49,657 nucleotides of DNA from Verrucomicrobiales bacterium (GCA_021648365.1 JAKISY010000024.1:1-49657), one strand, 5' to 3'. Numbered from the stretch's first letter, positions 26,239-34,580 are shown. The notes: generated from the sequence alone by a model not told the origin. Made by a program: numbers and translations.

Positions 26239-27069
26239 TCATGAATCGAAAGGTACTAGGGTGCGTTCTCTTTTGTGAAAGCGGGCGCTGTTGGTGTAAC
26301 CGACCTCTTTTGCAAGGGTTAGAGCGATGGGAAAATCGCTACCTACTTCATTGGGGTGGTGTGCGTCGGAGCTGATCACGATGGGGATGTCAGCTTTAAA
26401 GGCTAGTTCGAGAAATTCTCGACTAGGGTAAATCTCTGCACAAGGTTTGCGAAGTCCTGCGGTGCTGATTTCAATGGCGAGGTTGTTTGCTGCTATGACC
26501 TCGATCGTAGGCTCGTAGAAGCGTTTGAGATCACCTTCGGGGCGATGACCAAATTTTTTAACAAGATCTGGATGGGCAAGAAAATCAAAAAGTCTACTGG
26601 CGGCACATTGACGATACAAATCCCAATACTGTTGCCAGATGTCGTCGATCGAATGATTCCAGCGAGAAGCCCATTTAGGATCAGGATCATCGACTGCCCA
26701 GTCAGAGTTGAGGTAGTGCACACTGCCGATCAGATAGTCAAAGTCGGCATGCTTGGAAAGTTCTTTGATCCAGGATTCTTGTCCTGGTAGAAAATCGCAT
26801 TCTAGACCGAGCCGTATGGTGAGTTGATTTGAAAACTGTGCTTGTACTTTTTGAATCAGGTCGAGGTAATGGGGGAACTGCTGATATTCCATGCGCCAGT
26901 CATCGAAAATTTCTGCCATGGGGTTGTGGTCGGAGAAGCCAACTTCTTTGAGTCCTGCATCGATGGCTGCGCAAGCATAGGCTTCTGGCAAGCCCTCTGC
27001 GTGTTTACACAGGGGAGTGTGCATGTGGTAATCGGCTAAAGTAGAGATTTGGGAACGATCAACTGACAT
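26239..27069 (-). CDS. PHP-family histidinol-phosphatase (HisK/HisJ-type)
   Basis: The PHP metal motif opens the protein: DYHMHTPLCKHAEG (H15, H17, H23), then the family's VGFSDHNP, GLECDFLPG, YLIGSVHYLNSDW and the late SSDAHHPNEVG. This matches class-II histidinol-phosphatases, which dephosphorylate L-histidinol phosphate, and related metal-dependent phosphoesterases. The 276 residues fit. It stands alone, with no his genes nearby, so histidine biosynthesis is likely but not proven. Confidence 0.85.
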   Translation of the reverse strand: MSVDRSQISTLADYHMHTPLCKHAEGLPEAYACAAIDAGLKEVGFSDHNPMAEIFDDWRMEYQQFPHYLDLIQKVQAQFSNQLTIRLGLECDFLPGQESWIKELSKHADFDYLIGSVHYLNSDWAVDDPDPKWASRWNHSIDDIWQQYWDLYRQCAASRLFDFLAHPDLVKKFGHRPEGDLKRFYEPTIEVIAANNLAIEISTAGLRKPCAEIYPSREFLELAFKADIPIVISSDAHHPNEVGSDFPIALTLAKEVGYTNSARFHKRERTLVPFDS

Positions 27070-27135
27070 GGTGAGAACTATACATCAAACCTTTAAAAAC
27101 AGGTAACTATTCAGGTAGAAGAGTGACATAAATGC

Positions 27136-27221
27136 GTGTGATTGGAAAGTAGGGTAGGTGTCCTCACCCGCCCCCTTTTGCTGTTAGCTCAGCATCAGCG
27201 GGTGAGGACACCCACTCTACC
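27136..27221. repeat. Inverted pair of R1 repeats (hairpin), copies 3 and 4
   Basis: GGTGTCCTCACCCG (27157-27170) and CGGGTGAGGACACC (27199-27212) face each other across a 28-bp loop. The left arm extends 21 bases upstream and matches 2450-2484 in opposite orientation (about 32 of 35 positions). It lies in the gap after the PHP gene and near an apparent change in strand composition. Confidence 0.75.
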
Positions 27222-27222
27222 C

Positions 27223-27573
27223 CGATTTTTCGTAGTATGGCTCGTGAATGTTTTTATGCATCCGGTTTGTTTGTTGATGGAAGCAAGTGTGAGGAGACCT
27301 GAATAGTTACAGCACAACAAAGCCATATTCCAAGCTAGGTCAAGCGCCAGCCATCAGCATCTTCTAAAACATCAAAATTGTTTCTTCCCATCAACCTTTG
27401 CCATTCACCAACCACAGGCACGCAGGAGCTTACCCCTCCAACAACCTATCCATGCCCGTTTCTGTATTTTCTACGGCTAAACTCCCACTCCGGGTTCAGA
27501 TTAAGGTTCCCATCTCCCCCCCCTTCCGCGCCCTTCCGTATTTTTTCGCGGTTAGCCCCCTTTCTCTCACCCC
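27223..27573. other. Gap with one R2 repeat copy and no gene I can support
   Basis: R2 copy at 27416-27439 (24 bp) is the inverse of 14486-14509 with two differences. A TTCCGC...GCGGTTA inverted pair near 27525-27556 is a further possible repeat. Short plus-strand frames (27378-27590 and 27398-27628) are proline- and serine-rich translations of repeat and run into a terminator, so they are not called. Confidence 0.6.
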
Positions 27574-27608
27574 AAAAAAAAGGCCCCTGAGCCAAAGACT
27601 CAGAGACC
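27574..27608 (-). terminator. Rho-independent terminator of the Lys/Ala-rich gene at 27635
   Basis: On the minus strand GGTCTCTGAG pairs with CTCAGGGGCC (G-U pairs allowed) and is followed by eight T residues. It lies about 27 bp after the gene's stop. Confidence 0.85.
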
Positions 27609-27634
27609 GTTTTTCTAAATTACTGTAAAGAAGC

Positions 27635-27973
27635 TTATTTCACAGCATCTTTGACATCTTTAGCGACGTCCTTAGCAACTTCTTTCACTGCTTTGCCAGC
27701 TTCTTTAGCTGCTTCACCAGTTTTTTTAGCTGCATCTTTCACCGCTTCACCAGCTTTAGCTGCGTCTTTTTTAGCCGCATCTTTGTGGTCTTTGTGCTCG
27801 CCGTCTTTATGACCAGCATGCTCGTCTTTTTTGCCAGCTTCAGCTTTTTCTGGAGCCGATCCTTTGTCGTCTTTTTTGTCTGCACCGTCTTGAGGTTTGC
27901 AGCTGACGCCAGCAAATGCGATTCCGAAAGCAGCTGTCAAAGCCAGCACTGATTTGAGAGAAGTAAGTTTCAT
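27635..27973 (-). CDS. Secreted Lys/Ala-rich protein with a His-rich segment, LEA-like
   Basis: The start ATG at 27973 gives MKLTSLKSVLALTAAFGIAFAGVSCKP, a signal peptide ending with Cys; the preceding GVS is a poor lipobox, so lipidation is uncertain. A glycine/lysine/aspartate-rich part contains HAGHKDGEHKDHKD, suggesting metal binding. The C-terminal half is an amphipathic repeat with AKKTGEAAKEAGKAVKEVAK, resembling late-embryogenesis-abundant or apolipoprotein-like helices. The function is unknown; stress protection or envelope interaction is an inference. A paralogue lies next to it at 28142. The first 12 codons of the longer frame are dropped as they precede the signal peptide. Confidence 0.75.
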   Translation of the reverse strand: MKLTSLKSVLALTAAFGIAFAGVSCKPQDGADKKDDKGSAPEKAEAGKKDEHAGHKDGEHKDHKDAAKKDAAKAGEAVKDAAKKTGEAAKEAGKAVKEVAKDVAKDVKDAVK

Positions 27974-28085
27974 GATTATCTTATTTGGTTTGTGTTTATT
28001 TTGCGCCAAAACGCGCCTTTGACGTGATTTAACCTATTTAAGCCATTCTGCAAAGAACAATCTTCATCCATCCTGAAATCAGCTT

Positions 28086-28118
28086 AAAAAAAACGACCTC
28101 CTTTACGGAAGTCGTTTT
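28086..28118 (-). terminator. Rho-independent terminator of the gene at 28142
   Basis: On the minus strand CGACTTCC pairs with GGAGGTCG (one G-U) around GTAAA, extended by AAAA/TTTT, and is followed by a run of T. It lies about 24 bp after the stop. Confidence 0.85.
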
Positions 28119-28141
28119 GAAATTACTTGCTGGAAAGCTTA

Positions 28142-28582
28142 TTATTTCACTGCTGCTGCGCCCTTGGTAGCTGCGTCCACTTTAGTAGCTGCGTCTTTCA
28201 CTGCTTCTGCACCCTTGGTAGCTGCGTCCACTTTAGTAGCTGCGTCTTTCACTGCTTCTGCACCCTTAGTTGCCGCTGCTCCCGCTTTAACAGCTGCTTC
28301 TTTCACTGCTGACTCCACTTTTTTTTCTGCTTTGTCCGCATTATCAACAGCTTTCTCAGCTTTCTCTACGGATTTTTCGATTTTCTTAGCCGCTTTATCG
28401 ATTGTTTTTTCGATTTCTTTAGCGTCTTTTTTAAGTTCTTTATCAGCCGCTTTATCAGCTTTCACTGATTCTTCTGCTGCTTTTTGAGTAGCTGTTTCTT
28501 TAGGTTTGCAGCTGACACCTGCGAATGCGATGCCGAAAGCAGCTGTCAATGCCAATACCGATGAGAGAGATTTAAGTTTCAT
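28142..28582 (-). CDS. Secreted Lys/Ala-rich LEA-like protein, paralogue of 27635
   Basis: The leader is nearly identical to its neighbour (SVLALTAAFGIAFAGVSCKP). The mature part is made of alpha-helical Lys/Ala/Glu repeats, first a stretch with EIEKTIDKAAKKIEKSVEKAEKAVD and then GAEAVKDAATKVDAATK twice, followed by GAAAVK. The repeat is a perfect 51-bp tandem duplication in DNA (28161-28211 and 28212-28262). It lacks the His-rich segment. The two genes have separate terminators and 132 bp between them, so they are separate units and look like a recent duplication with length change. The function is unknown. Confidence 0.75.
   Translation of the reverse strand: MKLKSLSSVLALTAAFGIAFAGVSCKPKETATQKAAEESVKADKAADKELKKDAKEIEKTIDKAAKKIEKSVEKAEKAVDNADKAEKKVESAVKEAAVKAGAAATKGAEAVKDAATKVDAATKGAEAVKDAATKVDAATKGAAAVK
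28161..28262. repeat. 51-bp perfect tandem duplication in the LEA-like gene
   Basis: Two identical 51-bp units encode a 17-residue repeat (GAEAVKDAATKVDAATK); a third, partial and diverged unit follows. It is in frame, so copy number can change without breaking the gene. Confidence 0.9.
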
Positions 28583-28798
28583 GATAATCTAATTTGTTGT
28601 GTGTTTGATACGACTATTCGCATCCTTTGCCATGATTAAGCCCATTTCAGCAAATCTGCAAAGTGAATTTGAAAGCTTTTCCCATTCTTAAAAGAACAGC
28701 CAAAGTTTCCATTATCGACCTAACAAAAGCTATGCTATGATCACGCCCAGCCATTATGGATGGTCAAAAATAGAAAATCTAGAAAAAATCGTTATATT

Positions 28799-30226
28799 AT
28801 GAGCCAAACAGCGCAGAGCCTCTATGAGAAAGTGTGGAATGCCCACGCAGTGAAGACCCTCTCCAATGGACAAACCCAACTCTTGATCGGCACCCACCTC
28901 ATCCACGAGGTGACCAGCCCACAGGCTTTTGGAATGCTGCGCGATTTGAATCTTACGGTCAAATACCCACAACGCACTTTTGCCACCGTCGATCACATCG
29001 TGCCGACGGACAATCAACAAATGCCCTTCGCCGATCCGCTCGCCGAAGCGATGATCAAGGAGCTCGACAGCAATGCCAAAGAATTTGGCATCACCTATTT
29101 TGACCTGCCCAGCGGCAAACAAGGCGTCGTACACGTAGTCGGCCCCGAAGAAGGCATCACCCAGCCCGGCACCACCATCGCCTGCGGCGATTCCCATACC
29201 GCGACCCATGGAGCCTTTGGCGCTATCGCATTCGGCATCGGTACCACTCAGGTGCGAGACGTGCTCGCCACTCAGACGATGGCGATGGAAAAAATGAAAG
29301 TCCGCCGTATCAACGTCAATGGCGAACTGCCCATCGGCGTCTATGCCAAGGATGTCATCCTACACATCATCAAACTGCTCGGTGCCAAAGGCGGCATCGG
29401 CTACGCTTACGAATATGGCGGCGCGGTGATCGACGCTTTTTCCATGGAAGAGCGCATGACCGTCTGCAACATGTCCATCGAAGGCGGTGCGCGTTGTGGA
29501 TACATCAATCCCGATGAAAAGACTTTCGCTTACCTCAAAGGTCGCCCCTACAGCCCACAGGATGACGTTTGGGATACCGCAGTCGAACGCTGGAAGAGCT
29601 TTGCCTCCGATGCCGATTGCCAATACGATGATGTGATCGACATCCAAGTCGAAGACATCGCCCCCTCCGTCACCTGGGGCATCAGTCCTGACCAAGGCGT
29701 GTTCATCAATGAATCCGTGCCAGATCCCGCACAAGCCAACAGCGAGTCAGAGAAGGTATCGATCGAAGATGCGCTGGAATACATGAAGCTCGAAGCTGGC
29801 ACGCCCGTCAAAGGCATCCCCGTGGATGTAGCTTTCATCGGCTCTTGCACCAACGGACGTCTCAGCGATTTCCAAGAAGCCGCGCGCTTTCTCAAAGGGC
29901 ATCACGTCGCCGAAGGAGTCAAAGCCATCGCCGTGCCAGGCTCGCAAATCGTCGCCAAACAATGCGAAGACGAAGGGCTCGACCGCATCTTCGAAGAAGC
30001 AGGCTTCCAGTGGCGCAACGCAGGTTGCTCCATGTGCCTAGCGATGAACCCCGATAAATTGGAGGGTGATCAGCTCTGCGCTAGCAGTTCCAACCGTAAC
30101 TTCAAAGGACGCCAAGGCAGTATCACTGGACGCACCATCCTGATGTCTCCCGTGATGGTCGCCGCCGCCGCAGTTGCCGGCGAAATCGCCGATGCTCGCG
30201 AGGTGTTCTCGATGAACGCCAACTAG
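28799..30226 (+). CDS. leuC: 3-isopropylmalate dehydratase large subunit LeuC
   Basis: It isomerises 2- and 3-isopropylmalate in leucine synthesis, with LeuD. The [4Fe-4S] Cys residues are in SCTNGRLSDFQEA and the GCSMCLAMNPDK loop, plus the family's ACGDSHTATHGAFG and GGARCGYINPDE segments. I chose the ATG at 28799 (MSQTAQSLYEKVWNAH), which is the usual N-terminus. The 475 residues match the family. LeuD follows after 44 bp, so leuCD is an operon. The upstream gap is about 215 bp. Confidence 0.97.
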   Translation: MSQTAQSLYEKVWNAHAVKTLSNGQTQLLIGTHLIHEVTSPQAFGMLRDLNLTVKYPQRTFATVDHIVPTDNQQMPFADPLAEAMIKELDSNAKEFGITYFDLPSGKQGVVHVVGPEEGITQPGTTIACGDSHTATHGAFGAIAFGIGTTQVRDVLATQTMAMEKMKVRRINVNGELPIGVYAKDVILHIIKLLGAKGGIGYAYEYGGAVIDAFSMEERMTVCNMSIEGGARCGYINPDEKTFAYLKGRPYSPQDDVWDTAVERWKSFASDADCQYDDVIDIQVEDIAPSVTWGISPDQGVFINESVPDPAQANSESEKVSIEDALEYMKLEAGTPVKGIPVDVAFIGSCTNGRLSDFQEAARFLKGHHVAEGVKAIAVPGSQIVAKQCEDEGLDRIFEEAGFQWRNAGCSMCLAMNPDKLEGDQLCASSSNRNFKGRQGSITGRTILMSPVMVAAAAVAGEIADAREVFSMNAN

Positions 30227-30270
30227 CCCCATCCATTAACTCACCATCTATAACTTAATCTTTTAGAAAA

Positions 30271-30867
30271 ATGGCTCTCGAAAAAATCACACAAATCAGC
30301 GGACAAGGCGTTTACGTGCCGGGTTCAGACATCGACACCGACCGCATCATCCCCGCTCGCTTCATGAAATGCGTCACCTTTGACGGACTCGGCGAATACC
30401 TCTTCTACGACGTACGCTTCAACGAGGACGGTAGCAAAAAAAACCACCCTCTCGATGATCCACGTTTCGCTGGCGCCAATATCCTGCTCAGTGGCGAAAA
30501 TTTTGGCTGCGGCAGTTCCCGCGAGCACGCCCCGCAAGCACTCAACCGCTTCGGCATCAACGCAGTGATCGCTCAGTCCTTCGCTGAGATCTTTTTTGGC
30601 AACTGCACCACCCTCGGCATGCCTTGTGCGATTGCCTCCGCCGATGACATCCAAACCCTAGCTACCGCGATCGAAGCCGATCCTAGCCTAGAAATCACCA
30701 TCGACATCGCCAACAGCCAAGTCACTTATGGTCAGGATCAATCAATCCCCGTCACCATTCCGCACACCGCCAGCGATGCTCTCATCAACGGTCGCTGGGA
30801 TCCCATCGCCGAACTACTCGAAAGTGAAACCGAAGTCGTCACCACTATGGCAGCAGCAGGCTATTGA
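30271..30867 (+). CDS. leuD: 3-isopropylmalate dehydratase small subunit LeuD
   Basis: It supplies the swivel domain that completes the LeuCD active site. Marks are PGSDIDTDRIIPARFMK, the conserved FGCGSSREHAPQAL and GINAVIAQSFAEIFF. The 198 residues are typical. It is on the same strand as leuC, 44 bp downstream. A pair of inverted AAATCAACAAT/ATTGTTGATTT arms (30888-30898 and 30964-30974) follows it. Confidence 0.96.
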   Translation: MALEKITQISGQGVYVPGSDIDTDRIIPARFMKCVTFDGLGEYLFYDVRFNEDGSKKNHPLDDPRFAGANILLSGENFGCGSSREHAPQALNRFGINAVIAQSFAEIFFGNCTTLGMPCAIASADDIQTLATAIEADPSLEITIDIANSQVTYGQDQSIPVTIPHTASDALINGRWDPIAELLESETEVVTTMAAAGY

Positions 30868-30989
30868 TCTTCTATTCCCTCACATCAAAAATCAACAATC
30901 GCTATTCGACAATTGCCACTCCATCTCCCCACTAGATTGACGATTGCAGATCGACGACCTCCTATTGTTGATTTCTCCTCCTCCTTCCC

Positions 30990-31439
30990 CTAATACGCCG
31001 GCAGCGCAACTCCGCTACCCGGCGCCCTAGCAGGCGGTCTATTCTTCTTCGCACCTGCACTCGCCACAGGAGTCACCGCCGATGCTCCCTCAGTCACCGA
31101 TTCTCCCACCATCTGCGGAGCTAGCACCGCCACTGGCATCCAGCCCTGCATCTTATTGATCAAAGACACTTGGCTATAAGGCGACTTATTTTTCAACAAA
31201 GTCACTGTCATGCCTTTAGATAAATACAAATAAGGGTGACGATCTTTTCCGCCCAAACCCTGCGGCGATTTGTCCAGATAAAAAGGTGCCCGATCCGTCA
31301 TCACTTTATAGATCGGATACTCCCTGCCCTCGCCAGCCGACATCGACGGCCCAGAGGATCCGCCCAGCGTCACGCAAGAAGCCTGCACCAAAATCAGCCC
31401 CGCCAACAAAGCTCGCATCAGCCACACCTCATGCCTCAT
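30990..31439 (-). CDS. Lipoprotein with SH3-like domain
   Basis: From the ATG at 31439 the N-terminus MRHEVWLMRALLAGLILVQASC gives a signal peptide with a plausible lipobox around ASC. The body has PIYKVMTDRAPFYLDKSPQG, then YLYLSKGMTVTLLKNKSPYSQVSLINKMQGWMPVAVLAP, i.e. the beta pattern of an SH3-like domain with the W-MPVAVL ending. The C-terminal 50 residues are low-complexity. SH3-like domains on secreted proteins often bind cell-wall peptides. The start could be 31418 or upstream. It converges on leuD and is divergent from the GT2 gene. Confidence 0.7.
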   Translation of the reverse strand: MRHEVWLMRALLAGLILVQASCVTLGGSSGPSMSAGEGREYPIYKVMTDRAPFYLDKSPQGLGGKDRHPYLYLSKGMTVTLLKNKSPYSQVSLINKMQGWMPVAVLAPQMVGESVTEGASAVTPVASAGAKKNRPPARAPGSGVALPAY

Positions 31440-31597
31440 TAAAAATTTTATCATTAAACTTTTCACAGCTCCATTTTCCACTGCTCCTTGATCAACTGCA
31501 ATACAAACCTTGCGCTTTTATTCAGATGCCTGCATGGTGCGCCGCGCAGGCTGCACTCTTGTCCAAACCTGCCAGCTCATCTCAAACCAAGTATTTT

Positions 31598-32323
31598 ATG
31601 ATCCAAAACAAACGAGTTGCCGTCGCCATGCCGAGCTATTACGCCGAAAAAACGCTCAAAAAAACGGTAGATGAGATCCCTCGCGACGTGGTGGACAACA
31701 TCATTCTCAATGATGACTGCTCTAAAGATCGCACCATCGAGATCGCCAAAGAGCTCAACATCGAATACTACCAAAATGAAAAAAACCTCAATTACGGGGG
31801 CAATGTCAAACAATGCTTGCAGCGCGCACTGGACACTGGAGCGGATATCATCGTGCTTCTGCACCCCGATTACCAATACACACCCAAGCTGATCTTGCCG
31901 ATGGCATCGATGCTAGCGCAGAGCCCCTACGACTTGTGCCTCGGATCACGCGTCTCAGGGCGCGGAGCCTTGAGCGGTGGCATGCCCGTCTGGAAATACC
32001 TCGCCAACTTTGCCATCACCACCTTCATGGATGTCTGCCTCGGTCGTCGTCACACCGAATACCATACCGGCTACCGCGCCTATTCACGTCATTTGCTAGA
32101 GACCATCGACTTCCACGCATTGAGCAATGATTTCATCTTCGACAACGAACTGCTGATCGCTGCCGTGGAAGCCGACATGCAAACTTGCGAGATCACCTGC
32201 CCGACCGTTTATGAAGAGGACAGCAGCTCAATCAATTTTTCCCGCGCACTGCAATACGGCATCTTATGCTGCGTGATCTCTGCCAAAGCTTTCGGTCGCC
32301 GTTGGATGAAAAAACTCGGCTAA
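31598..32323 (+). CDS. Glycosyltransferase family 2 (polyprenyl-phosphate sugar transferase-like)
   Basis: The start is the ATG at 31598 (MIQNKRVAVAMPSYYAEKTL); the upstream in-frame residues are the reverse of the SH3 gene's 5' end. Marks are the GT2 fold, NIILNDDCSKDRT (nucleotide-site DD), NLNYGGNVKQCLQRA and the later LLHPDYQYTPKLI (DxD-like HPD) and GSRVSGRGALSGGMP. This resembles dolichol/undecaprenyl-phosphate mannosyl- or glucosyl-transferases, but at 241 residues it lacks a C-terminal membrane part. The donor and acceptor are unknown. A SufE-like gene follows by 10 bp. Confidence 0.85.
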   Translation: MIQNKRVAVAMPSYYAEKTLKKTVDEIPRDVVDNIILNDDCSKDRTIEIAKELNIEYYQNEKNLNYGGNVKQCLQRALDTGADIIVLLHPDYQYTPKLILPMASMLAQSPYDLCLGSRVSGRGALSGGMPVWKYLANFAITTFMDVCLGRRHTEYHTGYRAYSRHLLETIDFHALSNDFIFDNELLIAAVEADMQTCEITCPTVYEEDSSSINFSRALQYGILCCVISAKAFGRRWMKKLG

Positions 32324-32333
32324 GCCCGTAGAC

Positions 32334-32780
32334 ATGGACACCTCTCTCCCCCAACGGCTACAGCAAATGATTGATTTCTACGAAAGCCTTCCCGATGACG
32401 AAAAACGGGAAGCGCTGATCAACGAAGCCGAACAAGCCGAACAATACGCCCCACAGCCAGGCGAATCTTTTGATTTCGAAGACGTGCGCAAAGACACCGA
32501 GTGCTCAGACACCGTCGGCATATTCATCAGCATCAGCGAACACCCCAAGATCCATTTCAAAATCAGCCTTGGCGACCAGGTCCAGACACTCACCCGCGCC
32601 CTAAGCGCCATCCTTTGCAAAAGCCTCAATGGCTGCTCTGCCCAACAAATCATCGAGCTGCCAGACTCCTTCATCCCACGCATCGTCGGTAGCGAACTCT
32701 ATCGCCTACGTAGCCGCACGATTTACTATCTACTGCGTCGGCTCAAAGAGAGCCTGCTCAAATTAGACCCGCCGATTTAG
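32334..32780 (+). CDS. SufE-like sulfur acceptor
   Basis: The protein fits SufE-family Fe-S cluster assembly partners: an N-terminal helix (RLQQMIDFYESLPDDEKREAL), the C57 region of VRKDTECSDTVGIFI in place of the usual V-GC-S-VW, then SEHPKIHFKISLGD, and the C-terminal RLRSRTIYYLLRRLKE matching the family's last helix. Its Cys would accept sulfane sulfur from a cysteine desulfurase. No sufS is adjacent, so its partner is elsewhere. It lies 10 bp after the GT2 gene, probably by chance of operon structure. The similarity is moderate. Confidence 0.75.
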   Translation: MDTSLPQRLQQMIDFYESLPDDEKREALINEAEQAEQYAPQPGESFDFEDVRKDTECSDTVGIFISISEHPKIHFKISLGDQVQTLTRALSAILCKSLNGCSAQQIIELPDSFIPRIVGSELYRLRSRTIYYLLRRLKESLLKLDPPI

Positions 32781-34292
32781 CTACTTCTTCTTCCGCTTCC
32801 TCTGCTCATAAGGCGGCAAAGGGAATACCTCTGAAGGCACATGCTGCTCATCCATCAGCTTTTGCATCCGCTGCAATACTTCCGGATACTTCGCCGCCAC
32901 ATCGTTTTGCTCCCCTTCATCCACACTCAGATCGTAAAGCTCGATTTGCCCCTTGCCCTTCTTCAGCATCTCCTGCTTGACCGCCTTCCACTTACCCACC
33001 CACAAGGCCTGCTGTCCACCATAACTCGGAAACTCACGGTAGAGAAAATCTCGCTCAACTTGTTTTTCGCCTTCCAGAACTGGCACCAAACTCACTCCAT
33101 CCAAGCCATCGGGCACGTCAGACGAAGCTCCCACCACCTCCATCAAAGTAGGCAGCCAATCTTCAAAACCCGACACATAATCCGATACCGAACCCGGCAG
33201 CACATGCCCCGGCCAACGCACGATCAGCGGCACCCGCACACCCCCTTCATAGAGCGACCCCTTCAAACCTCGCAGACCTGCCACACTTTTAAAAAAATCG
33301 AAATCCACCTCATCTCCCAAATGCGTCGTGCCATTATCAGACGTGAACACCACCAGCGTATTCTCCGCCAAACCCAACTCTTGCAAGCGCGCCAGCAACT
33401 TGCCCACATAGCGATCCATGCGCGAAATCATCGCAGCATAAGCCGCCTTGGGTGTAAGATGCGGAGTATAGCCATGCCCCTGACCGTCAGATTTACGCTT
33501 AGTGAAAGGCTTCTCTTTCCACCCCAGTTTCAAATAAGGCTCCAGCTCTTCATCTGGCACATGCAATGCCACATGCGGGATCATCGTCGGATAATAGAGG
33601 AAAAAAGGCTTATCCTTATTTTTATCCAAAAACTTCAAAGCCTCTGCATTGATGTGGTCCGAAGCATAATCCGAACCTTTAAACATCGCGTAACTTTTTG
33701 GATCTAACGCATCAGCCCCTTCAGCCAGAGACGCGTGACCCGGAATCGGTGGATGATTTTTTAAAGCGAAATGTTTGTCATCGTCCTGCAAATAATCCGA
33801 ATAATAGCTGTGCGCACGGCTCTGGCAATTGTAGCCGAAAAATCGATCGAAACCTTGAGTCAAAGGATCTCCGCTAGAGCCCGGACGCCCCAACCCCCAC
33901 TTACCAAAAGCTCCCGTAGCATACCCTTTTTTTTGCAGTAACTCAGCCACCGTCACCTCACTAGCCGGAATCGGCTCCTGCCCAAGAGGCGGAGTCGCTT
34001 TATTCGAACGAACCCAAGCGTGACCAGGATGTTTGCCCGTCAGCAACACACAACGCGACGGAGCGCAAACTGCGTTGCCAGAATAATGTCGAGTAAAACG
34101 CATCCCCTCTTTTGCCAACTGATCCAGATGCGGAGTACGTATTTTTTTCTGACCATAGGATCCCAACTCAGCATAACCTAAATCATCCGCCATGATGAAA
34201 ATGATGTTGGTCGGCTTGTTCGCAGCGGAAGTTGTTGAAACGCATGCAAACAACAACAAGCCTAATAATACGTAAAAGTGTGGTTTTTTCAT
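32781..34292 (-). CDS. Secreted arylsulfatase-type sulfatase
   Basis: The signal peptide (MKKPHFYVLLGLLLFACVSTTSAANK) is followed by NIIFIMADDLGYAELGSYG with the metal Asp pair D36/D37. The formylglycine motif is CAPSR at residues 76-80, so C76 should be the modified residue. Other signatures are VCAPSRCVLLTGKHPG, GKWGLG, and HLGDEVDFDFFK near the substrate loop, plus FTSDNGTTHLGD. The 503 residues match S1-type sulfatases. The substrate is probably a sulfated polysaccharide, given the phylum. It is divergent from the DUF1592 gene, and its start codon lies 6 bp from a large palindromic element. Confidence 0.93.
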   Translation of the reverse strand: MKKPHFYVLLGLLLFACVSTTSAANKPTNIIFIMADDLGYAELGSYGQKKIRTPHLDQLAKEGMRFTRHYSGNAVCAPSRCVLLTGKHPGHAWVRSNKATPPLGQEPIPASEVTVAELLQKKGYATGAFGKWGLGRPGSSGDPLTQGFDRFFGYNCQSRAHSYYSDYLQDDDKHFALKNHPPIPGHASLAEGADALDPKSYAMFKGSDYASDHINAEALKFLDKNKDKPFFLYYPTMIPHVALHVPDEELEPYLKLGWKEKPFTKRKSDGQGHGYTPHLTPKAAYAAMISRMDRYVGKLLARLQELGLAENTLVVFTSDNGTTHLGDEVDFDFFKSVAGLRGLKGSLYEGGVRVPLIVRWPGHVLPGSVSDYVSGFEDWLPTLMEVVGASSDVPDGLDGVSLVPVLEGEKQVERDFLYREFPSYGGQQALWVGKWKAVKQEMLKKGKGQIELYDLSVDEGEQNDVAAKYPEVLQRMQKLMDEQHVPSEVFPLPPYEQRKRKKK

Positions 34293-34298
34293 AAATAA

Positions 34299-34456
34299 GG
34301 GGTCGCGCAGAAATAAATTGATTAACTCCGCAAAGAGTTCCGTTTGGATTCAAGGCGGAATTTGACAGAGTTTAGCGGGCTAAATGAGTCGAATTTCAAC
34401 GCAGAAGCCAGGCGGAAATCGAAGTGGAGTTGGGTAAGTTATTTTTGCGCGGCTCC
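34299..34456. repeat. 158-bp imperfect palindrome between sulfatase and DUF1592 genes
   Basis: The element is centred at 34377/34378 on TTTAGCGGGCTAAA. Reading outward, matching arms include AACTCC/GGAGTT, AAATAA/TTATTT, and GGGGTCGCGCAG opposite TTGCGCGGCTCC. About two thirds of positions pair. The element is close to the sulfatase ATG (34292), so it probably lies in its 5' leader. It has no visible protein-coding function. Confidence 0.75.
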
Positions 34457-34580
34457 TAAACTAAAAAAGGTTCAAAATTCACAGTCAGCTTCGTAGCTCA
34501 CATTAACCCTCGATTTCTACTATTGCACCCTCATTTTTTCGTATCAGCTATACGTAAACGCGGTAAGAAATTTGAACGCA

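Noticed and set aside
27378..27628. Two short overlapping plus-strand frames (70 and 76 codons)
   Set aside because: Pro/Ser-rich translations across repeat DNA that run through the terminator of the opposite gene.
31286..31597. N-terminal 104 codons of the GT2 frame as part of the protein
   Set aside because: They overlap the 5' end of the SH3-like lipoprotein gene on the opposite strand, are Pro/Ser/Lys-rich, and the glycosyltransferase fold starts at 31598.
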